Assembly (NCBI GenBank): GCA_015058015.1
Contig: SVDM01000013.1
Span: forward strand, 1 to 64,000
Direction: 5' to 3'
Source: Lachnospiraceae bacterium
Lineage (GTDB): Bacteria > Bacillota > Clostridia > Lachnospirales > Lachnospiraceae
DNA: 64,000 bases
In this document: in pieces, positions 16,427 to 25,363 of the stretch
How the letters are laid out: each line of letters starts with the position of its first letter
Numbering within the stretch: position 1 is the first letter of the stretch
Notes under the pieces: model-generated
Told to the model about the DNA's origin: nothing
What the model saw: the letters and a program-made list of their open reading frames with translations, nothing else
Database searches by the model: none
Program-made: the position numbers and the translations under genes

Positions 16427-17639
16427 TTTAATTATATCCATAATGCTGGCGGGGTGCATCCAACAGATGTCTCCCTCCCCCATATTGATGTATATAGGAG
16501 CGGAGTATGGTATAGCAGGGAATGATGCATTAATGAATCTTGCCATATCCATAATATTCCCCACTCTTATTGTGGGCTGCCTTATGGGGGGCGTGATAGA
16601 GAAGAAGATAGGTACCAAGTCACTTCTTACTTTGACGGGAATCTTCTCATCTATAGGGCTTTTAATTAATTTTGTTGCATTTGATTATGTGATTTTCCTC
16701 ATTGGAAGAGCGATATACGGATTGGGATTCGGTCTTGGTATCCCCTTTATGGGGTCATCCCTTATGAAGTGGTATTCGGGAAAAGGCAGAGAGGCCATGA
16801 CAACCGTTAACTCCCTCTTTCCCTTTGTAGGAACCGTAACCAGCTATTTGTTTATGGCTCGTCTCTTTCACCTGTTTTCCGATAATGTAAGAATTACCTT
16901 CGGAGTCTGGGGAATCCTTATGATTATACTAACCATTCTTTGGATTGTTTTTGTAAAGGACAGGAAAGAGGAAGAGGCTCCGGAAGAAGCAAAGATTGAC
17001 TTCTCAATTTATTTGGATTTATTAAAGGTGAGGACTCTCAGGCTTTTGTCCATAACATTTGTATGTGACTTTGCCTGTTACTCCTATATGGCAACCGTAC
17101 TGCCCACATACCTTATGGAGGTTGGGCATATGGATGAAGCCGCAGCATCTTTGTGGTCTGCCATCGCATTTCCGGCGGCGGGCATCCTTGGGTGCTTTAC
17201 GGCTGGTATCGTAAACACGGCAATGGGATCTAAGAGGTTTCCCCTTATTACAGGACAGATATTAAAGCTTGCAGGTATATCAACCATGACTCTCTTAGGG
17301 TATATGGGTCCGGCATCCCTTATAGTCGGAACTGTACTATTCGGTCTTGGTAACAGCTTCTGGATGCCATCCTTTTACGGTATCCCCACTGAGCTTCCGG
17401 GAATGAACGGAAGTTTGGTGGCAGCCAGTTTCTCGCTATGCAATTCCTGTGGATTCTTAATGGGATTTATCGTTCCGGTGGCAGGAGGAATCATAACGGG
17501 ATTCTTCGCAGACCATGCCACAGGTCTTACCACGAGTTTAATTGTATTTAACCTGCTCAATGTCTTTGCTCTTATTGAGGCATTGCGGGTTCCGAAAGAT
17601 TATAAAACTGCACCTGCAACAATGCGCACCGCAGAATGA
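16410..17639 (+). CDS. Major facilitator superfamily transporter
   Basis: A 409-residue transporter with about 12 membrane helices and a central cytoplasmic loop (DRKEEEAPEEAK, near 190). The start ATG 16410 (MIGTTSLI) is inside the amidohydrolase 3' end with AGAAGG upstream, indicating coupled translation. An in-frame extension to 16248 would overlap the hydrolase by 180 nt and has no ribosome site. It probably carries the amidohydrolase substrate or product. Drug efflux cannot be excluded from sequence. Confidence 0.82.
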   Translation: MIGTTSLIISIMLAGCIQQMSPSPILMYIGAEYGIAGNDALMNLAISIIFPTLIVGCLMGGVIEKKIGTKSLLTLTGIFSSIGLLINFVAFDYVIFLIGRAIYGLGFGLGIPFMGSSLMKWYSGKGREAMTTVNSLFPFVGTVTSYLFMARLFHLFSDNVRITFGVWGILMIILTILWIVFVKDRKEEEAPEEAKIDFSIYLDLLKVRTLRLLSITFVCDFACYSYMATVLPTYLMEVGHMDEAAASLWSAIAFPAAGILGCFTAGIVNTAMGSKRFPLITGQILKLAGISTMTLLGYMGPASLIVGTVLFGLGNSFWMPSFYGIPTELPGMNGSLVAASFSLCNSCGFLMGFIVPVAGGIITGFFADHATGLTTSLIVFNLLNVFALIEALRVPKDYKTAPATMRTAE

Positions 17640-17649
17640 CAGTTATATG

Positions 17650-17690
17650 AGTCACGGAGACAATTGGTTCTTCCGTGACTTATTTTTTTT
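17650..17690 (+). terminator. Rho-independent terminator after the MFS gene
   Basis: AGTCACGGAGA (17650-17660) pairs with TCTTCCGTGACT (17669-17680) with one bulge, followed by eight T's (17683-17690). Confidence 0.88.
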
Positions 17691-17801
17691 ATAAAAATAA
17701 CCCCCGGGGGGGCTTGTGGAAAGATTTTACAGCATATATTATGAAGTACAGATGTGAAAAACGTCAGACATAATACGAGTATGACTTCAGGAGGAACTGG
17801 G

Positions 17802-18983
17802 ATGAAACTATCAAAAAGAGTATTGGCTCTGGTATTATCAGCGGCTTTTGTTGTGGGCACTTTTGCAGGCTGCGGTAATACACAGCAGCAGGGAAGCTCA
17901 GCTGCAGGAAGTTCTGCTGCAGGGGGCAAGATTACCGTAAAAGATCTTACAGGAAAAGAGTTTACATTTGACAAGCCTCTAGATAAGGTTGCCATTCAGT
18001 GGTCAGGTTCAGGTGGACCTTTCATGATTATGGCGGCATTATACGGCAAGGATTTTGTTAATCATATTGCGGCAATGGATGACGGTCTCGTAAAAAACCG
18101 TAAGGATATGTATGACCAGTATGTAAAGGATGTACCCGAGATTGCCAATATCAACATTATAGGTTCTGTTGAAAACGATGGATTTAACCTTGAGAAGCTT
18201 ATCTCCAGCGGTGCAGAAGCATTTGTAGTACCGTTGGGTATCCAGGCAACCTTAAAAGAAGGTCTTCAGGAGAAGATTGAGAAAGCAGGAATCCCTGTTA
18301 TCTACATGGACTATCATGCAGAGACCATGGAGAACCATATTGCTTCAACCAAGCTTCTTGGAAAGCTCTTCGGTAAAGAGGATCGAGCTAAGGAAATCGT
18401 TGACTGGTACAAATCACATATGGATCCCTTAAATGAAAAGATAAAGACTGTTGTTGAGAAGAACGGACGCCCCAAGGTATACATCGAGTGTGCACAGAAG
18501 GGTAGAGATGAAATCGGTAACAGCTACGGCAACAACTATATGTGGGGCGCTATGGTATATAACGTAGGCGGAACAAGTATCGCAGACGGTAAGGTTACCA
18601 AGTATTCACCCCTTGAGAAGGAATTCATCTTATCGACAGACCCGGATGTAATAATCTTTACCGGCTCTATCTGGGAAGGACAGACGGATTACGCTCGTAT
18701 GGGATTTGCTGCAACCAAGGAAGACTCCAACGAGAGATTGAAGAAGATTCTTACAAGAGACGGTTGGGATAACCTTAAGGCTGTAAAGAATAACAGAGTA
18801 TACAGCATCCACCACGGTCTTGGGCGTGAGATCTATGACTGTGCAAGCTTTGAAGCACTGGCTAAGTTCATCTGGCCGGAAGACTTCAAGGATCTTGACC
18901 CGGAGGCAACATTAAAGGGTTATTATGAGAAGTTCCTTCCATTCACATACGGAGGACTCTGGTTCTTACATTATGGAGAATAA
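17802..18983 (+). CDS. Substrate-binding lipoprotein of a FecCD-type importer
   Basis: A 393-residue lipoprotein. The signal peptide ends in FAGC (Cys near 24), followed by a Gln/Ser-rich linker. The body is a periplasmic-binding fold of the BtuF/FepB class with a long helix between lobes (LSTDPDVIIFTGSIWEGQ). Such proteins bind siderophores, haem or corrinoids; the ligand is not evident. ATG 17802 follows CAGGAGGA. It heads an operon of permease, ATPase, methyltransferase and two exporter-like ABC proteins. The nearest upstream bases (17701-17710) are a CCCCCGGGGG run. I saw no clear Fur box. Confidence 0.83.
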   Translation: MKLSKRVLALVLSAAFVVGTFAGCGNTQQQGSSAAGSSAAGGKITVKDLTGKEFTFDKPLDKVAIQWSGSGGPFMIMAALYGKDFVNHIAAMDDGLVKNRKDMYDQYVKDVPEIANINIIGSVENDGFNLEKLISSGAEAFVVPLGIQATLKEGLQEKIEKAGIPVIYMDYHAETMENHIASTKLLGKLFGKEDRAKEIVDWYKSHMDPLNEKIKTVVEKNGRPKVYIECAQKGRDEIGNSYGNNYMWGAMVYNVGGTSIADGKVTKYSPLEKEFILSTDPDVIIFTGSIWEGQTDYARMGFAATKEDSNERLKKILTRDGWDNLKAVKNNRVYSIHHGLGREIYDCASFEALAKFIWPEDFKDLDPEATLKGYYEKFLPFTYGGLWFLHYGE

Positions 18984-18986
18984 TGA

Positions 18987-20027
18987 ATGACTGAAGAAAG
19001 TGTTACAAAGTTTGAATATAAAACCTACTCAGGCAGAAAGACTGCTATGCTCATCCTGGGCATAGCAGTTTGCCTGATTAATTTTGTGTTAAATATAATA
19101 ATCGGTTCATCTTCCGCCTCCATCCCGGAGATATTAACAGCCATTGTTAATCCGGCGGGAGTTAGCAAATTGACAGCTACTATAGCATGGACCATACGTA
19201 TTCCCACATCCCTTATGAGCATTCTTGTGGGGGCGTCCCTGGGACTTGCGGGAGCTACCATGCAGACCATACTTAATAACCCACTGGCAAGTCCCTATAC
19301 CCTGGGTATATCGGCAGGGGCAGGAGTGGGAGCATCCATAGCCATGTTAACGGGACTTGGTGGACTTGCGGTAATTGGCGGAATCGCCGTTCCTTTATCC
19401 GCCTTTGCCTTTGCGCTTCTGGCTTGCTTAGGAATCTATTTTATAAGTCGCACCAAGGGATTTACATCAGAGATTATGGTGCTTACGGGAATCGGAATGG
19501 TATTCTTCTTTCAGGCTATCCAGTCCTTTTTGCAGTACATAGCCTCATCTGAAGCCCTGCAGGCCATAGTGTTCTGGACCTTTGGAAGTCTGACCAAGGC
19601 GGATTGGACCAATATTCCCATTCTGACGGTGGTATTCGTGGTAGTATTTATCGCAATATACTCACAGTCCTGGAAGCTTACGGCCCTGAAGCTGGGAGAT
19701 GAGAGAGCCAAGGTTTTGGGAATCGATGTTGAAAGACTTCGTATGATGATGTTTATACTAATGTCGCTGCTTACGGCTACAGCGGTGGCATTTGTAGGAA
19801 GTATAGGATTTATAGGTATCGTGGGACCCCACATTGCAAGAATTGTTATAGGAGAAGACCAGAGATTTTACCTGCCCATGTCCGCTGTATGCGGTGCGGC
19901 CATACTGTCACTGGCTTCCGTTGCCACCAAGATAATCGTTCCGGGAGCTGTGTTCCCCATTGGTATCTTAACGGCAATAATAGGTGTTCCATTCTTCTTC
20001 GCACTTATCTTAAGAAAGAGAGGTTGA
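18987..20027 (+). CDS. FecCD-family ABC permease
   Basis: A 346-residue integral membrane protein with about ten helices, the size of BtuC/FepD-type permeases. Typical blocks are GLAGATMQTILNNPLASPYTLG and GFIGIVGPHIAR. It forms the channel for the metal-chelate or corrinoid bound by the preceding lipoprotein. The start lies four bases after the previous stop with GGAGA upstream. Confidence 0.9.
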   Translation: MTEESVTKFEYKTYSGRKTAMLILGIAVCLINFVLNIIIGSSSASIPEILTAIVNPAGVSKLTATIAWTIRIPTSLMSILVGASLGLAGATMQTILNNPLASPYTLGISAGAGVGASIAMLTGLGGLAVIGGIAVPLSAFAFALLACLGIYFISRTKGFTSEIMVLTGIGMVFFFQAIQSFLQYIASSEALQAIVFWTFGSLTKADWTNIPILTVVFVVVFIAIYSQSWKLTALKLGDERAKVLGIDVERLRMMMFILMSLLTATAVAFVGSIGFIGIVGPHIARIVIGEDQRFYLPMSAVCGAAILSLASVATKIIVPGAVFPIGILTAIIGVPFFFALILRKRG

Positions 20028-20031
20028 TATT

Positions 20032-20868
20032 ATGTTAGAGATTAAGAATTTGTCTTTCGGTTATTCCAAGCAAAAAGTGTTTACTGATATAAGCTTTGAG
20101 GCCAGGCCGGGCGAGATAACAGCGGTAATAGGAGCTAACGGAGCAGGTAAATCAACCCTCCTTAAATGTGTCTCCGGCTTAGAGAAGGCATCCGGAGATA
20201 TCTACATCTGCGGAGAAAACAGGAAGCATATGCCCAGAATTAAGCAGGCGGAGGTAATAAGCTTCCTTAATCAGAATACAGACTGCGATGCGGAACTTAA
20301 TGTCTATGAAGTAATTCTCCTTGGACGGGTTCAAAAACTGGGCTTTAGGGTAAATGACGAGGACCGGGCAAAAGTAGAGGAGATTATGGACCTTCTGTCT
20401 ATATCACAGTTTGCAGACCGTAAGATAAGCGAACTTTCAGGCGGTCAGAGACAGATGGTATTCATAGCGCAGACTCTTATTAAGAATCCCAAGATTCTTA
20501 TCTTAGATGAGCCCACCAGCGCCTTGGATTTAAACAAGCAGTTTAATCTGATGGAGCTTATGAAAAAAATCGTAAAGAAAAGAAACTTAACAACCCTTAT
20601 TACCCTTCATCATCTTGATATGGCCATGAAATATGCGGACCGTATTGTTGTAATTGGAAACGGCGGATTATATGCCTGCGGAACTCCGGAAGAGGTTATG
20701 ACAAAGAGGATGTTTAGGGAAATATATAAGATAGATTCGGAGATATATACGGATGAAAAAGGGGATAGGCATCTGATAGCATACGGCCCTACCCCATCAA
20801 AGCCTGAGTTTTTAAATGCAAGCAGGCCCTGTATGGCACCATCCGTTTTAGTGGAGGAAGTAGGATAA
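20032..20868 (+). CDS. FepC/BtuD-type ABC ATPase
   Basis: A 278-residue ATPase with Walker A GANGAGKST, signature LSGGQRQM, Walker B ILILDEPTSALD and switch His in TLHHLD. It energises the FecCD permease encoded four bases upstream. The C-terminal 40 residues go beyond the core fold and are poorly conserved. The stop overlaps the ATG of the methyltransferase (ATAATGG), so the two are coupled. Confidence 0.9.
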   Translation: MLEIKNLSFGYSKQKVFTDISFEARPGEITAVIGANGAGKSTLLKCVSGLEKASGDIYICGENRKHMPRIKQAEVISFLNQNTDCDAELNVYEVILLGRVQKLGFRVNDEDRAKVEEIMDLLSISQFADRKISELSGGQRQMVFIAQTLIKNPKILILDEPTSALDLNKQFNLMELMKKIVKKRNLTTLITLHHLDMAMKYADRIVVIGNGGLYACGTPEEVMTKRMFREIYKIDSEIYTDEKGDRHLIAYGPTPSKPEFLNASRPCMAPSVLVEEVG

Positions 20869-21638
20869 TGGTTTTAGCAGAGAAAATAGTAAAGGCCTGG
20901 GATATGTCGGCCAAAGGATATAGTAAAAAATGCGTTATTGATGATTTTGTATCACCGGGAAAGGACACCTGGACAGAGATTCTTACATCTCTGGCACCAC
21001 GAGAAGGAAAACAGGATATCCTTGATGTGGGAACAGGCCCGGGGGTATTTGCAACCCTTCTTTCCCTGGCAGGTCATAATGTAACGGGAATTGATATCTC
21101 GGAAGAGATGCTTAAGGAAGCAAGGGAGAATGCCGCAAGATGCGGAGCGAACCCCACCTTTACCATTATGGATTCACAGAATATTACCTTTGAAGATGAG
21201 TCCTTTGACATGATTGTAAGCAGAAATGTTATGTGGATTATGGAAGAGCCGGAGAAGACCTATGCCAACTGGCTTAGAATCTTAAAGCCCGGCGGTCGCG
21301 TGGTTGTATTCGACGGAGGACATCCTGCAAGAAGCAAGGAAGAATTCGTTCCGGACCATGGCTTGGACAGAGAAGAGGAGTACAAGAGATTATTTGGTGA
21401 GCCTATGCCCATTTCCTTTGAGAAGAATCAGTGGGAGATAGCAAGAGGCTGGAAGAGAGAACTTCCTCTGACATATGTGGCTCGCCCGGAATGGGATATT
21501 GATGCCATGAAGAGAGTTGGTTATGTTAATGTTAAATGGGAGGATGTTAACGATAAGACCAACTATAATGAGAAGTTGGCATTTCTGAATAAGGGAAGAG
21601 TATTCATGTGCATTCAGGGGGATAAACCATCTGATTAG
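20868..21638 (+). CDS. Class I SAM-dependent methyltransferase
   Basis: A 256-residue Rossmann-fold methyltransferase. Motif I is ILDVGTGPGVFA, followed by GIDISEEMLKEAR. Its substrate is unknown. It is sandwiched, with overlap, between a chelate importer and a pair of ABC exporters. Methyltransferases in such operons can act on an imported or exported chelator, on porphyrin/corrinoid-like molecules, or on a toxic metalloid. The sequence does not decide. The gap to the next gene is 9 nt. Confidence 0.8.
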   Translation: MVLAEKIVKAWDMSAKGYSKKCVIDDFVSPGKDTWTEILTSLAPREGKQDILDVGTGPGVFATLLSLAGHNVTGIDISEEMLKEARENAARCGANPTFTIMDSQNITFEDESFDMIVSRNVMWIMEEPEKTYANWLRILKPGGRVVVFDGGHPARSKEEFVPDHGLDREEEYKRLFGEPMPISFEKNQWEIARGWKRELPLTYVARPEWDIDAMKRVGYVNVKWEDVNDKTNYNEKLAFLNKGRVFMCIQGDKPSD

Positions 21639-21647
21639 GAGATTATT

Positions 21648-23408
21648 ATGATACTGATTAACAAGACTCTTTTGGCCCTTTCCAAAGGATTTCGTGGGTG
21701 GATAGCTCTTATGGTTGTATTAAAGATGGTGATACTTGTGGGTATCACCATGTTTGCTAACTCCATAGGAGCAATACTTGGCAGGATTAATGATTTAAGT
21801 ATCACCAATGAGGAATTGTCCGCCAATATAATTCAGGCACTTATCGCTTCGGTGTTGATGCTTGTGGGCGAACTCCTTGTGGGAGAGGCTGAATACTATT
21901 GTACAGCTAAATCGAGATTAACTCTTCGGGAGAGGATTCTCGGTAAGGTTATGGAACTGGATGTAAGAGATGTGGACGCTATAGGTGCCTCGGACGCTAT
22001 TAATGCGGCAGTAGATGGTATTGAGACAATGCAGGTTTACTATAATCAATACCTTCCGGGAATAGTCTATAGTTTTATAGCGCCTATATATCTCTTTTTT
22101 AATCTATGGAACAAGAGCTCTCTTGCAGCCCTTGTACTGCTGGTATTTTCCATCGTCATAATGCCGGTAAATGCCCTCATAAGCCGTAAGATCTTCGTCT
22201 TAAAACAGGAATACTGGGACGGCCTTAGCGACCTTACATCCTATTATCTTGAGAGCATTAACGGACTTGTAACCACAGAGCTTTTTAACAGAGGTGAAGA
22301 CAGGGAAGCTACTCTTTTTGGTAAGGCTAAGCATTTGGGCCTGGTTGTAATTAACATAATGAAGGTGAATTTCTTAGGTGTCGGAGGAAACGAATTCTTT
22401 ATTAATGCAGGAATATTTACATCCACACTTATTGTTTCCATACAGGCTATGAAAGGGGAACTGCCCCTTACATCAGCCCTTATTGTATTGCTCTTATCCT
22501 ACGGATTCTTCTCGGCTTTCAGGAAGCTTCATTGGATATCCCATTCCGCTTTGATGGGTATCGCCGCAGCCCAAAACATTTCAAGAATCCTGGATATTGA
22601 TACAAGCATCAAGGTTGACCCTGATTGTCCGGAGGACCCGGAGGGATTTGAAGGGATTAAACTTGATAATGTATCCTTCTCATACAAGGGAAGAGACAGC
22701 GTCCTTACCGGTGTGAATATGAAGATTAGGAAGGGTGAGACCACTGCCATAGTAGGGGAATCCGGAAGTGGTAAGAGTACGGTGGCTAATATGCTTCTTC
22801 GCTTCTATGATGCACAGGAAGGCAATATCTACTTCCGGGGCAAGAATAACATATCCTACACTCCGGAAGAGCTTAGAAAGCACATTATTATGGTGCCACA
22901 GTTTGTATATATATTCTCCGGAACCCTTAGGGAGAATCTCCTGATAGCCAATGAGCAGGCCACCGAAGAGGATATGAGAGATGCCCTCTTCCAGGTAAAG
23001 CTTCTTGACTGGGCTGATACTCTGCCACAGGGTCTGGATACTCCTTTGGGAGATGCGGGAAGTATTCTCTCCGGAGGCCAGCGACAGAAGATTGGTATCG
23101 CAAGGGCGCTTCTGTCCAAGGCAGAATATATAGTATTTGACGAATCTACTTCAAGTGTTGACGAAAGCAGCGAGCAGGAGATTTGGAGATGTATTAACGG
23201 TCTGGCACTTACCAGAACTTTAATTATAATATCCCACAGATTATCGACTATACGTAATGCGGATAATATCTATGTCCTGGAAAAGGGAAAGATCTGCGAG
23301 CACGGAAGTCATGATGAGCTTATGGCAAAAAATGGACTATACAGCCGTCTGGTAGAGCAGCAGAATATCCTGGAGATGATGGGAGAAAGGAGTCTTGCAC
23401 ATGGCTAA
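21648..23408 (+). CDS. ABC half-transporter (membrane + ATPase), first of a pair
   Basis: A 586-residue exporter-type protein: six membrane helices (residues 1-310) followed by an ATPase (Walker A GESGSGKST, signature LSGGQRQK, Walker B YIVFDESTSS). In the Walker B region the usual DEPT is DEST, so the Glu is kept and Pro is replaced by Ser. It should pair with the next gene as a heterodimer. Similar tandem pairs are annotated as multidrug, CydDC or YbtPQ-type transporters; YbtPQ imports metal-yersiniabactin. The operon setting makes a metallophore role worth testing. Its 3' end overlaps the next gene by 8 nt. Confidence 0.83.
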   Translation: MILINKTLLALSKGFRGWIALMVVLKMVILVGITMFANSIGAILGRINDLSITNEELSANIIQALIASVLMLVGELLVGEAEYYCTAKSRLTLRERILGKVMELDVRDVDAIGASDAINAAVDGIETMQVYYNQYLPGIVYSFIAPIYLFFNLWNKSSLAALVLLVFSIVIMPVNALISRKIFVLKQEYWDGLSDLTSYYLESINGLVTTELFNRGEDREATLFGKAKHLGLVVINIMKVNFLGVGGNEFFINAGIFTSTLIVSIQAMKGELPLTSALIVLLLSYGFFSAFRKLHWISHSALMGIAAAQNISRILDIDTSIKVDPDCPEDPEGFEGIKLDNVSFSYKGRDSVLTGVNMKIRKGETTAIVGESGSGKSTVANMLLRFYDAQEGNIYFRGKNNISYTPEELRKHIIMVPQFVYIFSGTLRENLLIANEQATEEDMRDALFQVKLLDWADTLPQGLDTPLGDAGSILSGGQRQKIGIARALLSKAEYIVFDESTSSVDESSEQEIWRCINGLALTRTLIIISHRLSTIRNADNIYVLEKGKICEHGSHDELMAKNGLYSRLVEQQNILEMMGERSLAHG

Positions 23409-25089
23409 GAAGAAATATATATATAGCATCGGCGAGCTCACCCGTCGTCTTATAAAGCTTTCAGCGCCCCAGGCGGGAAATATTATTCTATCTACTGTGG
23501 CCAGCATCATTGGAAATGTAGCTCAGATGGGACTTATGGGCTTTGGCGCCATGATGATTTTATCATTAACGGGTAAGACCACCATGGGAAGTAACGCTTT
23601 ATGGATAGCCCTTACAGCTGTCTGTGCCCTGCTTATTCCCATTATGAGATATTTTGAAGGAGAGTACTCTCACGTAGGGGCTTATATGCTCCTGGCGGAG
23701 ATGAGAACCAAGCTCTTTTCCGATTTACGCAGACTTGCTCCAGCTTGTCTTGTGGACAGACAAAAGGGAGATATTATTTCTATAGCGATAGCGGATATCG
23801 AGACCATTGAAAACTTCTTCGCTCATACGGTTGGACCAACCTTTACCGTTATATTATTACCGCTTATTGCGCTTATTACCGCTGCTAATGTCCACTGGCT
23901 CTATGCTGTATGTCTGATTCCTCTTTATCTGATAATCAGTATTATTATCCCTCTTCTTGCCATGAGAAGTGGGCGTAGAATAGGCATGGAGTATAGAGTG
24001 CAGGTGGCGGAGCTTAAATCCCTGGTATTGGAGTCCGTTTACGGTCTAAAGGATGTACAAATCTTCGGCCAGGGCGGTAAACGTATGGATATGGTAAGGG
24101 AAAAGAGTAAGATTGTTAACTCTATTACCCACAGGAAAACCATTCACAAGCAGTTGGTTACGGCTATGCCTACATTTTTCATCTATCTTTCAAGGATTAT
24201 GATTATCGCTATCTCTTCATACCTTGCTATCACCAATCAGGATATGTTGAATGGGGTTATCGTATTATCCTTGGTTGTATCGGCGTCATTTTCCTCTACT
24301 CAGTCCTTGGTGTCCGTAGTATCCAATCTCTTAGAGACCTATGCGGCAGCTGAGAGGCTTTTTGAAATAGAAGACTCTATACCGGAGGTTATTGAAGCTG
24401 ATAAGCCAAAAAGGCTGGAGAGAATTGATGAGATTGACTTATGTGGTGTGGTATTCGCCTATAAGAGCCGCAACAAGATTGTGCTTGACGGTGTGGACCT
24501 TTCCATTAAACCCGGGGATAAGATAGGTATCATCGGAGAGTCCGGCGCAGGTAAATCCACCATCTTGCGTCTCCTTATGAGATTCTGGGAGACCGGGGAA
24601 GGTGCCATCAAGCTTAATGATACCAATATAAGAGACTACAGTTTAAGAGATCTTAGAAATCGTATTGCTCTCTTAGAGCAGCACACCTTTATATATAACG
24701 ATACCGTGGCGGCCAATATTGCCCTGGGTAAGCCGGATGCTTCCATGGATGAGATTAGGGAAGCGGCAAGAAGAGCCGGAATTGACAGGCTTATTGAGAC
24801 CCTCCCGGATGGCTATGATACTGTCTTAGGTGAGCTGGGTAACGGCCTCTCCGGCGGTGAGAAGCAGCGAATAGGCATTGCAAGAATTATGCTTACCGAC
24901 CCGGATGTTATCGTTATGGATGAGCCCACCAGCAGCTTGGACATCTTCAATGAGAAGGGAATCCTTAAGACTCTGGATGATGAGTACAAGGATAAGACGA
25001 TTATTATTGTGTCCCATAGGAAGTCGACCCTTACGGGATGCAGGAAGATATACAGGCTAAACGGGGAGAAGAAGCTGGTGGCTATATAG
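23401..25089 (+). CDS. ABC half-transporter (membrane + ATPase), second of a pair
   Basis: A 562-residue exporter-type ABC protein. Six membrane helices are followed by an ATPase (Walker A GESGAGKST, signature LSGGEKQR, Walker B VIVMDEPTSSLD). ATG 23401 has AAAGGAG just before it; TTG 23395 is possible but less well placed. It is the partner of the preceding half-transporter. The two differ in the Walker B region (DEST against DEPT), a common sign of one degenerate and one consensus site. Last gene of the operon. Confidence 0.83.
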   Translation: MAKKKYIYSIGELTRRLIKLSAPQAGNIILSTVASIIGNVAQMGLMGFGAMMILSLTGKTTMGSNALWIALTAVCALLIPIMRYFEGEYSHVGAYMLLAEMRTKLFSDLRRLAPACLVDRQKGDIISIAIADIETIENFFAHTVGPTFTVILLPLIALITAANVHWLYAVCLIPLYLIISIIIPLLAMRSGRRIGMEYRVQVAELKSLVLESVYGLKDVQIFGQGGKRMDMVREKSKIVNSITHRKTIHKQLVTAMPTFFIYLSRIMIIAISSYLAITNQDMLNGVIVLSLVVSASFSSTQSLVSVVSNLLETYAAAERLFEIEDSIPEVIEADKPKRLERIDEIDLCGVVFAYKSRNKIVLDGVDLSIKPGDKIGIIGESGAGKSTILRLLMRFWETGEGAIKLNDTNIRDYSLRDLRNRIALLEQHTFIYNDTVAANIALGKPDASMDEIREAARRAGIDRLIETLPDGYDTVLGELGNGLSGGEKQRIGIARIMLTDPDVIVMDEPTSSLDIFNEKGILKTLDDEYKDKTIIIVSHRKSTLTGCRKIYRLNGEKKLVAI

Positions 25090-25101
25090 AAGAATTGATT
25101 G

Positions 25102-25292
25102 TTTGGCGGGTATATAAGACCGAGCAGCTACTATAACATTCCGCGACCCACTCGCGTTCTTAATGGGTACCCCTAGCGGTACTAAGCTCTCGAGGCACCC
25201 CTTTTCGGTGTACCTCGAATCGCTAAGTGCCGAGACCCATTACGGTCCCGGAATATTATAGTAAATGCTCGGCCATTTACATCAGCGCCAAA
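25102..25292 (-). repeat. 190-bp palindromic element, copy 1
   Basis: A 191-bp sequence with ends TTTGGCG/CGCCAAA. Read on the minus strand it matches 30114-30303 with only about seven differences and one end base. It is self-complementary: GCCGAGCA...TGCTCGG(C/T), then TACTATAA/TTATAGTA, AATGGGT/ACCCATT, and a central CGAGG...CCTCG stem. It therefore folds into one long hairpin in DNA or RNA. It has no open frame. It is MITE-like in form, but no transposase is present and no clear target duplication was seen. Confidence 0.85.
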
Positions 25293-25304
25293 TTAGGTAT
25301 GAAA

Positions 25305-25341
25305 TCAAGAAAAACGGGCGAATTCCGCCCGTTTTTCTTGA
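25305..25341. terminator. Bidirectional terminator
   Basis: TCAAGAAAAACGGGCG (25305-25320) and its exact complement (25326-25341) form a 16-bp stem with a 5-nt loop. A- and T-runs inside the arms provide a U-tract in both directions. It ends the minus-strand surface gene and may back up the plus-strand operon. Confidence 0.88.
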
Positions 25342-25363
25342 ATCTGGTATCAAATACAGCGCC

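Noticed and set aside
17699-17712. CCCCCGGGGG run before the chelate-importer operon as an operator
   Set aside because: It is short, follows a terminator directly and matches no regulator site known to me; probably chance.
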